The position numbers were made by a program, and so were the translations under genes. The notes below the pieces were generated by a model. The model did not search any database. It worked only from the letters and a program-made list of their open reading frames with translations, and was not told the DNA's origin. A stretch of DNA of 64,000 nt. Origin: Agrobacterium tumefaciens. Lineage in GTDB: Bacteria > Pseudomonadota > Alphaproteobacteria > Rhizobiales > Rhizobiaceae. Shown here piece after piece: positions 40,540-48,522 of this stretch (the first letter of the stretch is position 1; the number at the start of each line of letters is the position of its first letter). Location of the stretch: the NCBI RefSeq assembly GCF_017726655.1, contig NZ_CP072308.1, forward strand, positions 2,300,501-2,364,500. Reading direction: 5' to 3'.

Positions 40540-41346
40540 GTGTCGGCACAAACAAGCTTTCGGGTCGTTTCGAGAAACGCCATGCGCGACGGCATTCTGG
40601 CCGAAGGCGACCGTGCGGTCCCTGAGGAAGTGCCGATCGCATTTTCTTATGGTGGCAGCACCCACGCCGTAATGATGGCGAGCCCGGCGGATCTGGAAGA
40701 TTTCGCGGTGGGTTTTAGCCTGACCGAGGGCATCATATCGGCGCGCGGCGATATCAACGCCATCGAGGTCGTTGAAGCCGGAGAGGGATTCGACGTCCAG
40801 GTGGATCTCATGGATGCGGAGGCGGATGCGTTGCGCGCGCGCCGCCGGCACATGGCTGGCCCCGTTGGCTGCGGTCTTTGCGGCATCGAGTCGATCGAAC
40901 AGGCGGTTCGCATCGTGCCCGATGTCAGCGGTATCTCGATGTCGGTTGGAAGTGAGCACATCGTCGCCGCCATGAGAGCCTTGAATGACGCTCAAGCATT
41001 GAACCGTGAGACGAGAGCGGTTCATGGCGCTGGCTTTTACCAGCCGGGAAGCGGCCTGCGGGCCGCGCGTGAGGATGTCGGGCGTCACAATGCGCTCGAC
41101 AAGCTGGCGGGCGCCGTCGTCAATGCGGGCATCTCCGCAGCGAGCGGGATTGTGGTGGTCACCAGCCGCCTCTCAGTGGAAATGGTCCAGAAAACCGCAC
41201 TCCTGGGCTGCCCCGTGGTGGCCGCCATTTCTGCGCCCACCGGACTGGCGATTGAGACCGCGGAACGAGCCGGGATTACTCTTGTCGCGCTGGTCCGGGG
41301 TGAAGATTTTGAAATCTTCACCCGTCCAGACCGGATGATTTTTTAA
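40540..41346 (+). CDS. fdhD: formate dehydrogenase accessory sulfurtransferase FdhD
   Basis: Delivers sulfur from IscS to the molybdenum cofactor of formate dehydrogenase. The protein has about 268 residues with the functional CxxC in GPVGCGLCGIES, the EDVGRHNALDKL motif and the C-terminal GITLVALVRGEDFEIFT. I prefer the GTG at 40540, nine bases after GGAGGA. A GTG at 40477 would add 21 residues with no family similarity, although GAGG precedes it too. No formate dehydrogenase gene is in the window, so its partner must be elsewhere. Confidence 0.9.
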   Translation: MSAQTSFRVVSRNAMRDGILAEGDRAVPEEVPIAFSYGGSTHAVMMASPADLEDFAVGFSLTEGIISARGDINAIEVVEAGEGFDVQVDLMDAEADALRARRRHMAGPVGCGLCGIESIEQAVRIVPDVSGISMSVGSEHIVAAMRALNDAQALNRETRAVHGAGFYQPGSGLRAAREDVGRHNALDKLAGAVVNAGISAASGIVVVTSRLSVEMVQKTALLGCPVVAAISAPTGLAIETAERAGITLVALVRGEDFEIFTRPDRMIF

Positions 41347-41443
41347 GATCCGTGCGTTGGTCAGGTCGGTGACTTCAGAGCATTTCCGCTGATCACGCGA
41401 TTACCGAAAATGATCTTTTCTGTTTTTACCGCATTATTCGACG

Positions 41444-41463
41444 CCGAAGCGAATACGCTTCGG
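41444..41463. terminator. hairpin between fdhD and the chemoreceptor gene
   Basis: CCGAAGCG (41444-41451) pairs with CGCTTCGG (41456-41463) around AATA. The stem lies 11 bases beyond the chemoreceptor stop on the minus strand and 97 bases beyond fdhD on the plus strand. Neither side has a full T-run, though plus-strand sequence after it is AT-rich (AAATATTTTA). It may serve both convergent genes. Confidence 0.5.
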
Positions 41464-41474
41464 CTGCAAATATT

Positions 41475-43250
41475 TTAGAATTCGGCCCATTCCGCAGCCG
41501 CGTTTCCATATGTTTTTGCCGGAGCGAATCGTGTTTGCTGAGGGGCCTGCAGGCGTGTAACAGTGGCGGCCTTTCTGTCGAGAGGCTGATGAGATGACGC
41601 TGCAGCCTCGCGGGAAATCTTGAACTGTCGCAGCAGCTCGTAGAGATTGTCTGCCTCATTGGCGAGGCCGTGGCTGGCGGCCGTGGTTTCTTCAACCATG
41701 GCCGCGTTTTTCTGGGTCGCCTGATCCATGATGTTGACCGCCTGGTTAATTTCCTTCAGCCCGTTTGCCTGCTCGCGTGATGCTTCAACAATGGCCGAAA
41801 CGTTGGCGTCTATTTCTCCCATCTGCGACTGAATATCGCGCAACGCGTCGCCCGTCTTGCCGACGAGATCGACGCCGCTCGCAACCTGCTGACGGGATGT
41901 GTTGATCAGCGACTTGATCTCCTTGGCGGCGACAGCAGAGCGCTGCGCCAACTCCCGGACTTCCTGCGCGACCACCGCAAAGCCCTTGCCCGCTTCACCG
42001 GCACGGGCCGCTTCAACGCCTGCGTTCAATGCCAGCAGGTTGGTTTGGAAAGCAATGTCATCGATGACGCCGATGATATTGGTGATCTCGCCTGACGAGC
42101 GCGAAATCGCATCCATGGCGGATATGGCCTGCTGCACGACATCGCCGGAATGTTCGGCATGTTCCCTTGTCCGCAGCACCAGCTTACCCGCTTCACCAGC
42201 ACGCTGGCTGGCATCGGCAACGGTGGTGGTGATTTCTTCAAGGGCGGCAGCGGTCTCTTCCAGTGACGCCGCCTGTTGCTCGGTCCGCTGGGAGAGCTGA
42301 TCGGCGGCGATCCTGATTTCACCGGAGCCTGAGGCGATTGTCGAGGCATTGTGAGCGATGGTCTGCATCGTGGCCTGCAATTTGCCGACTACTTCGTTGA
42401 AGTCGGCTCTGAGCTTCTCCATGCTTGGCACGAAACTGGTGTCGAGGCGCTGGACAAGATCGCCCTCGGCGAGTGATCGCAGCGCTCCAGCGAGAGCGCT
42501 GATGGCGCTCATGCGCGGCGTGACATCGGTGGCGAATTTCACCACCTTCACCACCTTTCCGGCATCATCGACAACGGGATTGTAAGCCGCCTGAATCCAT
42601 ATTTCCTTGCCGTTCTTGCCGTAACGAACAAATTCGTCGGAAATGAACTCTCCGCTTGCCAGACGCGGCCAGAAATTCGCGTAGTCTGTAGAGGCGGCAT
42701 AGGCAGGGTCGCAAAACATCCGATGGTGCCTGCCTTCGATTTCCTTCAGATCGTAATTCACCGTTGCGCAGAAGTTGGGATTGGCGGTGATGATGGTGCC
42801 GTCGGGCAGAAACTCGATGGTTGCCTGCGAGCGGGACAGTGCCTCAAGCTTGCCGGCATCGTCCACCGCCTTGATCTTCTTGGCGGTGATGTCGGTGGCG
42901 ATCTTGATGACCTTGTATGGTTTGCCGGAGCGGAAAACCGGGTTGTAGGAGGCCTCGATCCAGATAACGCCGCCGTCCTTGCGGACACGGCGATACTCTT
43001 TGGCCTGAAACTCGCCGCGGGCGAGAGATGCCCAGAATTCGTCGTAGGCGCGCGACGTGGCAAGCGTGTTGTCGCAGAAGATGCGATGGTGTTTGCCGAC
43101 GATCTCGGTGAGCTCATAACCGAGCGCCGCACAGAAGTTCTTATTCGCCGTCAGGATGTTTCCTTTAAGATCGAATTCAATAACCGCCTGCGATCGCGAA
43201 ATGGCGTCGAGCATGTTTTTATTGTCGGCACTTTTCCCTAAACCCAGCAT
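41475..43250 (-). CDS. soluble methyl-accepting chemotaxis protein with two PAS domains (BdlA-like)
   Basis: A 591-residue receptor without a transmembrane segment. Two tandem, similar PAS domains (about 15-125 and 137-247) each carry a (K/R)HHR(I/M)FCD motif, at 53-60 and 174-181. A HAMP-like stretch (about 250-300) and the MA signalling domain follow; its tip contains [20 protein letters not shown] and [16 protein letters not shown]. The C-terminus ends in EWAEF, which fits the tethering pentapeptide for CheR/CheB. The layout is that of BdlA of Pseudomonas. The signal may be redox, oxygen or heme, which is inference. GGGGGA precedes the ATG. cheW lies upstream in the same direction. Confidence 0.92.
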   Translation of the reverse strand: MLGLGKSADNKNMLDAISRSQAVIEFDLKGNILTANKNFCAALGYELTEIVGKHHRIFCDNTLATSRAYDEFWASLARGEFQAKEYRRVRKDGGVIWIEASYNPVFRSGKPYKVIKIATDITAKKIKAVDDAGKLEALSRSQATIEFLPDGTIITANPNFCATVNYDLKEIEGRHHRMFCDPAYAASTDYANFWPRLASGEFISDEFVRYGKNGKEIWIQAAYNPVVDDAGKVVKVVKFATDVTPRMSAISALAGALRSLAEGDLVQRLDTSFVPSMEKLRADFNEVVGKLQATMQTIAHNASTIASGSGEIRIAADQLSQRTEQQAASLEETAAALEEITTTVADASQRAGEAGKLVLRTREHAEHSGDVVQQAISAMDAISRSSGEITNIIGVIDDIAFQTNLLALNAGVEAARAGEAGKGFAVVAQEVRELAQRSAVAAKEIKSLINTSRQQVASGVDLVGKTGDALRDIQSQMGEIDANVSAIVEASREQANGLKEINQAVNIMDQATQKNAAMVEETTAASHGLANEADNLYELLRQFKISREAAASSHQPLDRKAATVTRLQAPQQTRFAPAKTYGNAAAEWAEF

Positions 43251-43288
43251 TACACGTCCCCCAAAATCAGCCTAGGGCGCGGCAAGCT

Positions 43289-43304
43289 GCACACCCGGGT
43301 GTGC
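43289..43304. promoter_or_regulatory. perfect 16-bp palindrome upstream of chemoreceptor gene
   Basis: GCACACCCGGGTGTGC is a perfect dyad whose near edge is 39 bases from the chemoreceptor start codon. It could be an operator for a dimeric repressor or a leader hairpin. No known box matches it in my memory. Confidence 0.5.
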
Positions 43305-43434
43305 GCCACGCCATATCACGTTGAACAACGAACAGGTTTGCCGCGAAGCGGCGATGCAGGCACTTCTCTATGTCGGCCCTGGGTCAGGTATCGTCCGTTT
43401 ACGATTACAAGTCGGCGCGGTTCTGATCTATGGC

Positions 43435-43482
43435 TTTTAATATTAGATATCGATAATATTAAAATGTTCTTATTTTAATATT
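43435..43482. promoter_or_regulatory. AT-rich inverted repeat plus direct copy
   Basis: TTTTAATATTA (43435-43445) is mirrored by TAATATTAAAA (43454-43464) around an 8-base centre that contains GATATC. A third copy, TTTTAATATT, follows at 43473-43482. It lies about 185-230 bases upstream of the chemoreceptor start. The AT content contrasts sharply with its surroundings. Confidence 0.5.
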
Positions 43483-43504
43483 GCCCTCGACAGCATAAAA
43501 CTAA

Positions 43505-43529
43505 ACCGCCGGGCGGCGGCTCCGGCGGT
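43505..43529 (-). terminator. probable terminator of cheW
   Basis: ACCGCCGG (43505-43512) pairs with CCGGCGGT (43522-43529). Read on the minus strand, the stem is followed by the T-rich sequence TTAGTTTTA. It lies 50 bases after the cheW stop. Confidence 0.6.
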
Positions 43530-43578
43530 CTGGATTGGTCAGTCGTCACACTTGATGCTGCCAGCGGGCAAGGTGCGC

Positions 43579-44055
43579 TTATGCTGCGAGGTCTTCTGCC
43601 TCTGTGCCCTTGAACATCTTCGCAAGGTTCAGGAAGCAGATCATGCCGTGTTCGTTGGCAATGATGCCTTCAGAATAAGACTTATCGAAAGATGCCGAGA
43701 TCTCCGGAACCGGCTGAACCTGGTTTGCCGGGATCGTCAGGATGTCCGACACCCGGTCTACCAGCATGCCAATGACCATGTTGTGCACTTCTGCCACCAC
43801 GATGGCACTGCGTTCGTTGGCAACGGTGCTCTTCATGCCGAGCTTGTGTGCAAGATCGATGATCGGAATAACCGAGCCACGCAGGTTCATGACGCCGATG
43901 ACGTCTTTCGGCGCGTGTGGAATGGGCGTGGAAGGCGCCCAGCCGCGGATTTCGCGAATGGTCGTCGTCTTCACGCAGAATTCCTGATCATGCAGGCGGA
44001 ATGCGATGATTTCGAGCGTCTCACCGCCAAAATTGGTAGAGTTAATCATTGCCAT
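43579..44055 (-). CDS. cheW: chemotaxis coupling protein CheW
   Basis: A 158-residue CheW that links receptors to CheA. The N-terminal IIAFRLHDQEFCVKTTTIREIRGW and the central MNLRGSVIPIIDLAHKLGM are the conserved coupling surface, with a C-terminal GIIANEHGMICFLNLAKM. The ATG at 44055 has GGGAAG seven bases upstream; the frame stays open to 44112 with an unlike N-terminus. It lies upstream of the soluble receptor on the same strand, far from any main che cluster in this window, so the pair may form a dedicated cytoplasmic array. Confidence 0.93.
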   Translation of the reverse strand: MAMINSTNFGGETLEIIAFRLHDQEFCVKTTTIREIRGWAPSTPIPHAPKDVIGVMNLRGSVIPIIDLAHKLGMKSTVANERSAIVVAEVHNMVIGMLVDRVSDILTIPANQVQPVPEISASFDKSYSEGIIANEHGMICFLNLAKMFKGTEAEDLAA

Positions 44056-44235
44056 CAGAATTCTTCCCAATGCTCGCTGTGGAGGCCGGCGCAAGTGCAC
44101 CGACACTTGCAATGCGAATTTGGCGTTCTGCCTGGTGCCTGAACAGCCGGAAAAAATATTTCCGTCTTCAATGGCAGAGTCGTAGCACGAGATGGTTTCG
44201 CAAACCTAAATGCGAAGCGGTCAAGCAGACTTTTC

Positions 44236-44265
44236 GCTTTTTCAGATCAGGAAAAAGCCTTTTTT
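44236..44265 (+). terminator. candidate plus-strand terminator with no annotated gene
   Basis: GCTTTTTC (44236-44243) pairs with GAAAAAGC (44251-44258), then C and six T (44260-44265). It has the form of a rho-independent terminator read rightwards, yet the nearest genes on both sides read leftwards. It may end an unannotated small RNA divergent from cheW, or it may be chance in an AT-rich stretch. Confidence 0.4.
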
Positions 44266-44268
44266 ATA

Positions 44269-44308
44269 TTACGCAGCGTCCTTGCGTAAAACCGCTTCAC
44301 AGTTTTAC
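44269..44308. repeat. overlapping palindromes downstream of tamB
   Basis: TTACGCA (44269-44275) mirrors TGCGTAA (44283-44289), and GTAAAAC (44286-44292) mirrors GTTTTAC (44302-44308). The inner sequence AAACCGCTTCAC resembles the core of short palindromic repeats common in Rhizobiaceae intergenic DNA, from memory. On the minus strand it follows the tamB stop by nine bases and may also act as its terminator. Confidence 0.5.
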
Positions 44309-44316
44309 TAGAAAGG

Positions 44317-47300
44317 CTAATATTCCTTCTCGTAAAAAATGCCCGCCGCGCCTTCACCGTTGCCGCCGGCCTCCCCGCGCAGTTTTACACCACGGCCAAC
44401 ATCAAGATTGATGATGGCCTTTGCACCGGAATCGCCGCTCTGCTGCAGTTCCAGATAGGTTCTTTCATTGAGATACTTGCCGGCGGAAACGCGAGCCTGT
44501 CCCTGGGAATCGGTGGAAATATCGAGATCGTCGACACCGAGATTACTTCTGAGCTTATCGAACAGGGAGGTGGAGCGCCCGCCCGCCAGCTGAGCGGCGG
44601 CATCGGCCAGCCGCGCGATCTGCAGCGCCGATAGCTTCGACATGGACTGGCCGAAGATCAGCTGTGCCATCACTTCATCCTGCGGGAGGGCAGGGGCGGA
44701 AGAGAAGGCAAAGGTTGGATCGTTGGCATTGCCTGACACCGACACCGTAACGGTTGTCGATCCCACCGTCGAATCCGCCTTCATGTCCAGAACGGGAACA
44801 AGCCCGCCACCGAAGGTGATATTGCCCGTTGTGAAATCCAGGCGACGGGTGAGGATTTCCAGCCGGCCGCGACGCATTTCGAATCCGCCGGAAATGGCGG
44901 GAGCGGCAGCGGTGCCGCGAATGGTGAGGTTGCCGGTGAGTTCTGCATCGATGCCACGTCCGCGAACGAAGATTCCGCTCGGGGCGTTCACTTGCAAGTC
45001 GAGATTGATCGTCGAGGAACTGCCGCTGCCACCCTGATCAGCCCCAAGCGCCTTGGCCTGTGCACGCACCTTTGGCGGCGCATTCTTGTGTTTGACGTCG
45101 ATTTCCGTCAGCGAGGCCGGAAGTTTTTCCGGAATGGTGATGGCACTCCTGTCCAGCGTCAGATTACCGCCAAGCACAGGGGAATTCAGCAACGGGCCCT
45201 TCAGCGTCAGCGTGCCGCTGACCACTGTCGTCACCAGCGTGCCGTCATTGTAACCGGCACGATCCAGCCTGATCGATATATCTGCCGGGAATCCGCCGCC
45301 TGATATGCCGACGCTGCCCGTTCCCGAGATCGTTCCGCCACCGGCGAGCCTGCCGCTCAACCGGGAAATGACGGCGCGGTCGCGGTCGAAAGTGATGGTC
45401 GCGCCAAGGTCGTTGACGGTGAGGTTCCTGCGCACGTCGGTCAGGCGCGTACCGTCCGTGGTGATAGTGCCGGTCACAACAGGAGCCGAAGCACTGCCGG
45501 AAATTTTCACGTCAATGGCTGCGGTGCCGTCGACATCAAGCCCTTGCGCTGCGGTCTGCGCTGCGACGGCGGAGAACGGCAACCTGCCTGAAAACGACAT
45601 AGAAAGCGGTTGGTTGCCAGCGATGCCGAGCGAGCCCCCGCCGGAGAGCAACATGCCGCCCTGGCCTGAGACGTTGGTGTCGATCTGAAGGTTTCCGCCA
45701 GTAAAACGACCATTGGCCTTGATGCCGAGCGCAGCAAGCCCTGCAGCGCGGGTCTGCGCGACCTCCGCATTGGCCCAGTTCAGATTATAATCGACGGAGG
45801 GGTTGGACGCTGCGCCCTTGGCGCTGACGGTGCCGGAAATGCTGCCTGCTGCATCCAGGCCGGTGGCGAAGGCATTGGCGAGGCTGGCCGGCAGCGAACG
45901 GATCTCGGCGTTGATGTCGAGCGTGGATCCAGCCGTTCCGCTGACCTCGATGCGTCCGTCGCCGGTCACGATGGTCAAACCGGAAATTCGGGTAGTGCCG
46001 TTCTGAATAGCGATGGTGCTGGGTTTGTCCAGACGCACCGGAATGCCCCTCGGCGCCGCCGAGAAAGCGTCGAGCCGGACCGTCATCGGCGATCCGCCGG
46101 TTTCGGCACTGCCTTTCACCACCAGCGGCGCATTGTCATAGCGGCCGTTGACATCAAATTGCGTCGTCGTGCCGGAATGACCGATGGTGGCGCTCAGGCC
46201 GGATATTGCGGCGGCACCGGCATTGATGCTGTCGGCACTGATCCTGCCATTGATGGCGAGCGCCTTGAGGTCGTCGATGGCGATATCGGCGGCCAGTTTT
46301 GAAATCGTTGTCGTGCCCTGGCGAATGCTGCCGCCGTTAGCCTTGATCGTTGCGGCGATCTTGCCGTCGGTGTTGCTTAGCGCGATATCGCCGGCGATGT
46401 CGCCATCCGCCTGCTGGGCCGCGAGGGCCGCCAGCAGGGAAAGATCGGGAAAATTAAAGGAAAGATTGCCCGTCGGCAGGAATTGCTGCGAAAATTCCAG
46501 CTTTCCGTTCAGGACGTTACGGCCAACGGTGATATTGAGTTCCGGTATTGCCGTGCCTTTTTCGGTCTGCACCACATTGGCATTGGCGTCGATCTTCTGC
46601 CGGTCAAGACTTCCGCTCGCCGTCAGCTTGGCCTGGGGCGCCGCCGGGTCAGCCTTGCCGGAGGCGTTGACGGTCAGGGCCTCTAGCCGCCGTCCCGCAA
46701 GCAGCGCACTTTCGGACGTCAGGCTCACATTGAAGTCAGGGGCGGCGAGCGCGCCGCTCGCTTCGATGGTGAAATCGGCGACACCCTTCGCCTGGGGCGT
46801 CAGCTTTTCCAGCGCCGGGAATTTGCCCTTGAGGTTGGCGCTCAGCGCATCATTTTCGAGACTGACATTACCTTCCGCCTCGATCGTTCCGGACTTGATA
46901 GCCAGGTTCTCGACACTGGTGCGCCCGCCGATCGTCACGTCGACATCACCCTGAAGGGCGATGGTGCTGTCGAATTTTTCCGCGAGCGCTGGAGGAAGCG
47001 TCGCAGGCAATGCGAAGAATTGAACGCTGGAGGTGAGGCGGTTACCGGCAAAATCAAAACTGCCATTCAGCGTGCCGCCGACGCTTGCACTCTCAAGCGT
47101 TGCACCACTGAAGCTGACGGCCGAGGAGGTGAGGCCAAGTGGCGCCTTTATGGTGAGGGGAGCGCGCACGAGCCGGTCGATATCCGCACTCACGAAGGAC
47201 GACTGCGCAATGGACAGAACGGTTGCAATCGTGCCGCTACGGTTGGCGATGTTGAGATCGGCGCTCTGGGCTGTCAGCTTGACATCGTCGAGCCTGCCCT

Positions 47301-48480
47301 GCGGCAGGGATAAGCTCCGCAAGGAAGCGGTCGTGTTGAGATGCGCGGCGTCAGCGTTTCCCTTGAGAGAGAGATCGAGGCCGTTAATCAGCGCCTGGAC
47401 TTCGCCATTCTCGAGCGGCCAGCGGAAATCCACAGGGCCGGCAGTGCCGATAAGGTTCGCGGCAAGATCGTTCTGACCGTTCGGATCGACAGAGCCTGAT
47501 GCCGTCAACAGCAGGGTGCCGGTTTCAAGGGTGCTGCTGCCGATTTCGATGCGCCCCTGTGGAAAAAGCGTTGCATTTGCATCGAGCTTCGTCTCGCCAG
47601 CAAAAAGCAGGCGGAAGGCGGGAGGCAGAAGCATATCCGGCTGACCGCCGCCGGCAATCTCGATCCGCCGCGTGCCGTCATCTCCGAGGAGGTGGCGGCC
47701 GGTCACGTTGACGACGGCGTTGCCGGCGACACTGCCGCGCAGCGTACCCGTCCAGCTGGAAAGAGGGCCGTCGCCGTTCAGGTCCAGCGCCACGGAGGGC
47801 GTGCCCGGCAGCGACAGCAGCGTTGCGAGGAGGCCGCCTTCCGGCTCCTTCATCTCTGCCTTCAGCTTCAGGACATTTTCGTTCGGCAGGAAGGCGATGT
47901 CGGCGTTGACTTCCGCATCGACGGCATTTCGTCTGTGTGCGGCAAGCGAAAGGCGCATGTCATCCGGGGCAGCCTTGAGATTGCCTTCCGCGGAGAGATC
48001 GAAGGCGCGACCGAGAAGCGGTTCGCCGAGGCTGATCTCCGGGAAGCTGAAACTATCGACCGTGATCTCGATGGGCAACGATGAACTGCTGGAACTCTTG
48101 CTGCTGTTATTCTGCTCCGATGGCAGCGGTTTGCGCTCAACATTGATCGATCCGGCCGACACCCGGTCGGCATGGAAGGTTCCGGCCAGCAGCGAAAGCG
48201 GCGACCAGTCGACGGCGATCTCGTTGATGCGGGCATAGGGGCCCTGCCGGTCCGAGAGCGTGACATTGTCGAGCCGCAGTCGCCCTGTCAGAAGACCGCT
48301 CGGTGTCGAGAGTGCGATCATCTGATCCGGCGTCGAGATGAGCGACGAAATCTGTTTTGCTGCGATTCTCGCCCCCATCGGGGTAAAGCCGATGAATAAA
48401 ACCGCAAGCACGACCAGCGCGACGCCGCAGAGCGCAGCGTAGCCCAACCATTTCAGCAATCGAATCAAAGTTCTCATCAA
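44317..48480 (-). CDS. tamB: translocation and assembly module protein TamB
   Basis: A 1387-residue inner-membrane-anchored protein that bridges the periplasm and pairs with TamA; it is now seen as a lipid-transfer bridge of the AsmA-like superfamily. One N-terminal helix is at about 10-35 (YAALCGVALVVLAVLFIGF), followed by a very long repetitive beta-strand region rich in Ala, Gly, Ser and Thr. The C-terminal TamB domain (DUF490) covers the last 350 residues, including GTAAAPAISGGFEMRRGRLE and LPQDEVMAQLIFGQSMSKLS. It starts 42 bases after the tamA stop. Confidence 0.94.
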   Translation of the reverse strand: MMRTLIRLLKWLGYAALCGVALVVLAVLFIGFTPMGARIAAKQISSLISTPDQMIALSTPSGLLTGRLRLDNVTLSDRQGPYARINEIAVDWSPLSLLAGTFHADRVSAGSINVERKPLPSEQNNSSKSSSSSSLPIEITVDSFSFPEISLGEPLLGRAFDLSAEGNLKAAPDDMRLSLAAHRRNAVDAEVNADIAFLPNENVLKLKAEMKEPEGGLLATLLSLPGTPSVALDLNGDGPLSSWTGTLRGSVAGNAVVNVTGRHLLGDDGTRRIEIAGGGQPDMLLPPAFRLLFAGETKLDANATLFPQGRIEIGSSTLETGTLLLTASGSVDPNGQNDLAANLIGTAGPVDFRWPLENGEVQALINGLDLSLKGNADAAHLNTTASLRSLSLPQGRLDDVKLTAQSADLNIANRSGTIATVLSIAQSSFVSADIDRLVRAPLTIKAPLGLTSSAVSFSGATLESASVGGTLNGSFDFAGNRLTSSVQFFALPATLPPALAEKFDSTIALQGDVDVTIGGRTSVENLAIKSGTIEAEGNVSLENDALSANLKGKFPALEKLTPQAKGVADFTIEASGALAAPDFNVSLTSESALLAGRRLEALTVNASGKADPAAPQAKLTASGSLDRQKIDANANVVQTEKGTAIPELNITVGRNVLNGKLEFSQQFLPTGNLSFNFPDLSLLAALAAQQADGDIAGDIALSNTDGKIAATIKANGGSIRQGTTTISKLAADIAIDDLKALAINGRISADSINAGAAAISGLSATIGHSGTTTQFDVNGRYDNAPLVVKGSAETGGSPMTVRLDAFSAAPRGIPVRLDKPSTIAIQNGTTRISGLTIVTGDGRIEVSGTAGSTLDINAEIRSLPASLANAFATGLDAAGSISGTVSAKGAASNPSVDYNLNWANAEVAQTRAAGLAALGIKANGRFTGGNLQIDTNVSGQGGMLLSGGGSLGIAGNQPLSMSFSGRLPFSAVAAQTAAQGLDVDGTAAIDVKISGSASAPVVTGTITTDGTRLTDVRRNLTVNDLGATITFDRDRAVISRLSGRLAGGGTISGTGSVGISGGGFPADISIRLDRAGYNDGTLVTTVVSGTLTLKGPLLNSPVLGGNLTLDRSAITIPEKLPASLTEIDVKHKNAPPKVRAQAKALGADQGGSGSSSTINLDLQVNAPSGIFVRGRGIDAELTGNLTIRGTAAAPAISGGFEMRRGRLEILTRRLDFTTGNITFGGGLVPVLDMKADSTVGSTTVTVSVSGNANDPTFAFSSAPALPQDEVMAQLIFGQSMSKLSALQIARLADAAAQLAGGRSTSLFDKLRSNLGVDDLDISTDSQGQARVSAGKYLNERTYLELQQSGDSGAKAIINLDVGRGVKLRGEAGGNGEGAAGIFYEKEY

Positions 48481-48522
48481 AAGTAAACTACACTCTATTG
48501 TAAGGGTGTTCGACTGCGGCTT

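Larger units (their letters stand above)
43251..43578. other. 328-base intergenic region between the chemoreceptor gene and cheW
   Basis: No gene is visible. The stretch holds a 16-bp perfect GC-rich palindrome close to the chemoreceptor start, an AT-rich inverted repeat with an extra direct copy, and the probable terminator of cheW. These are listed separately. Confidence 0.7.
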
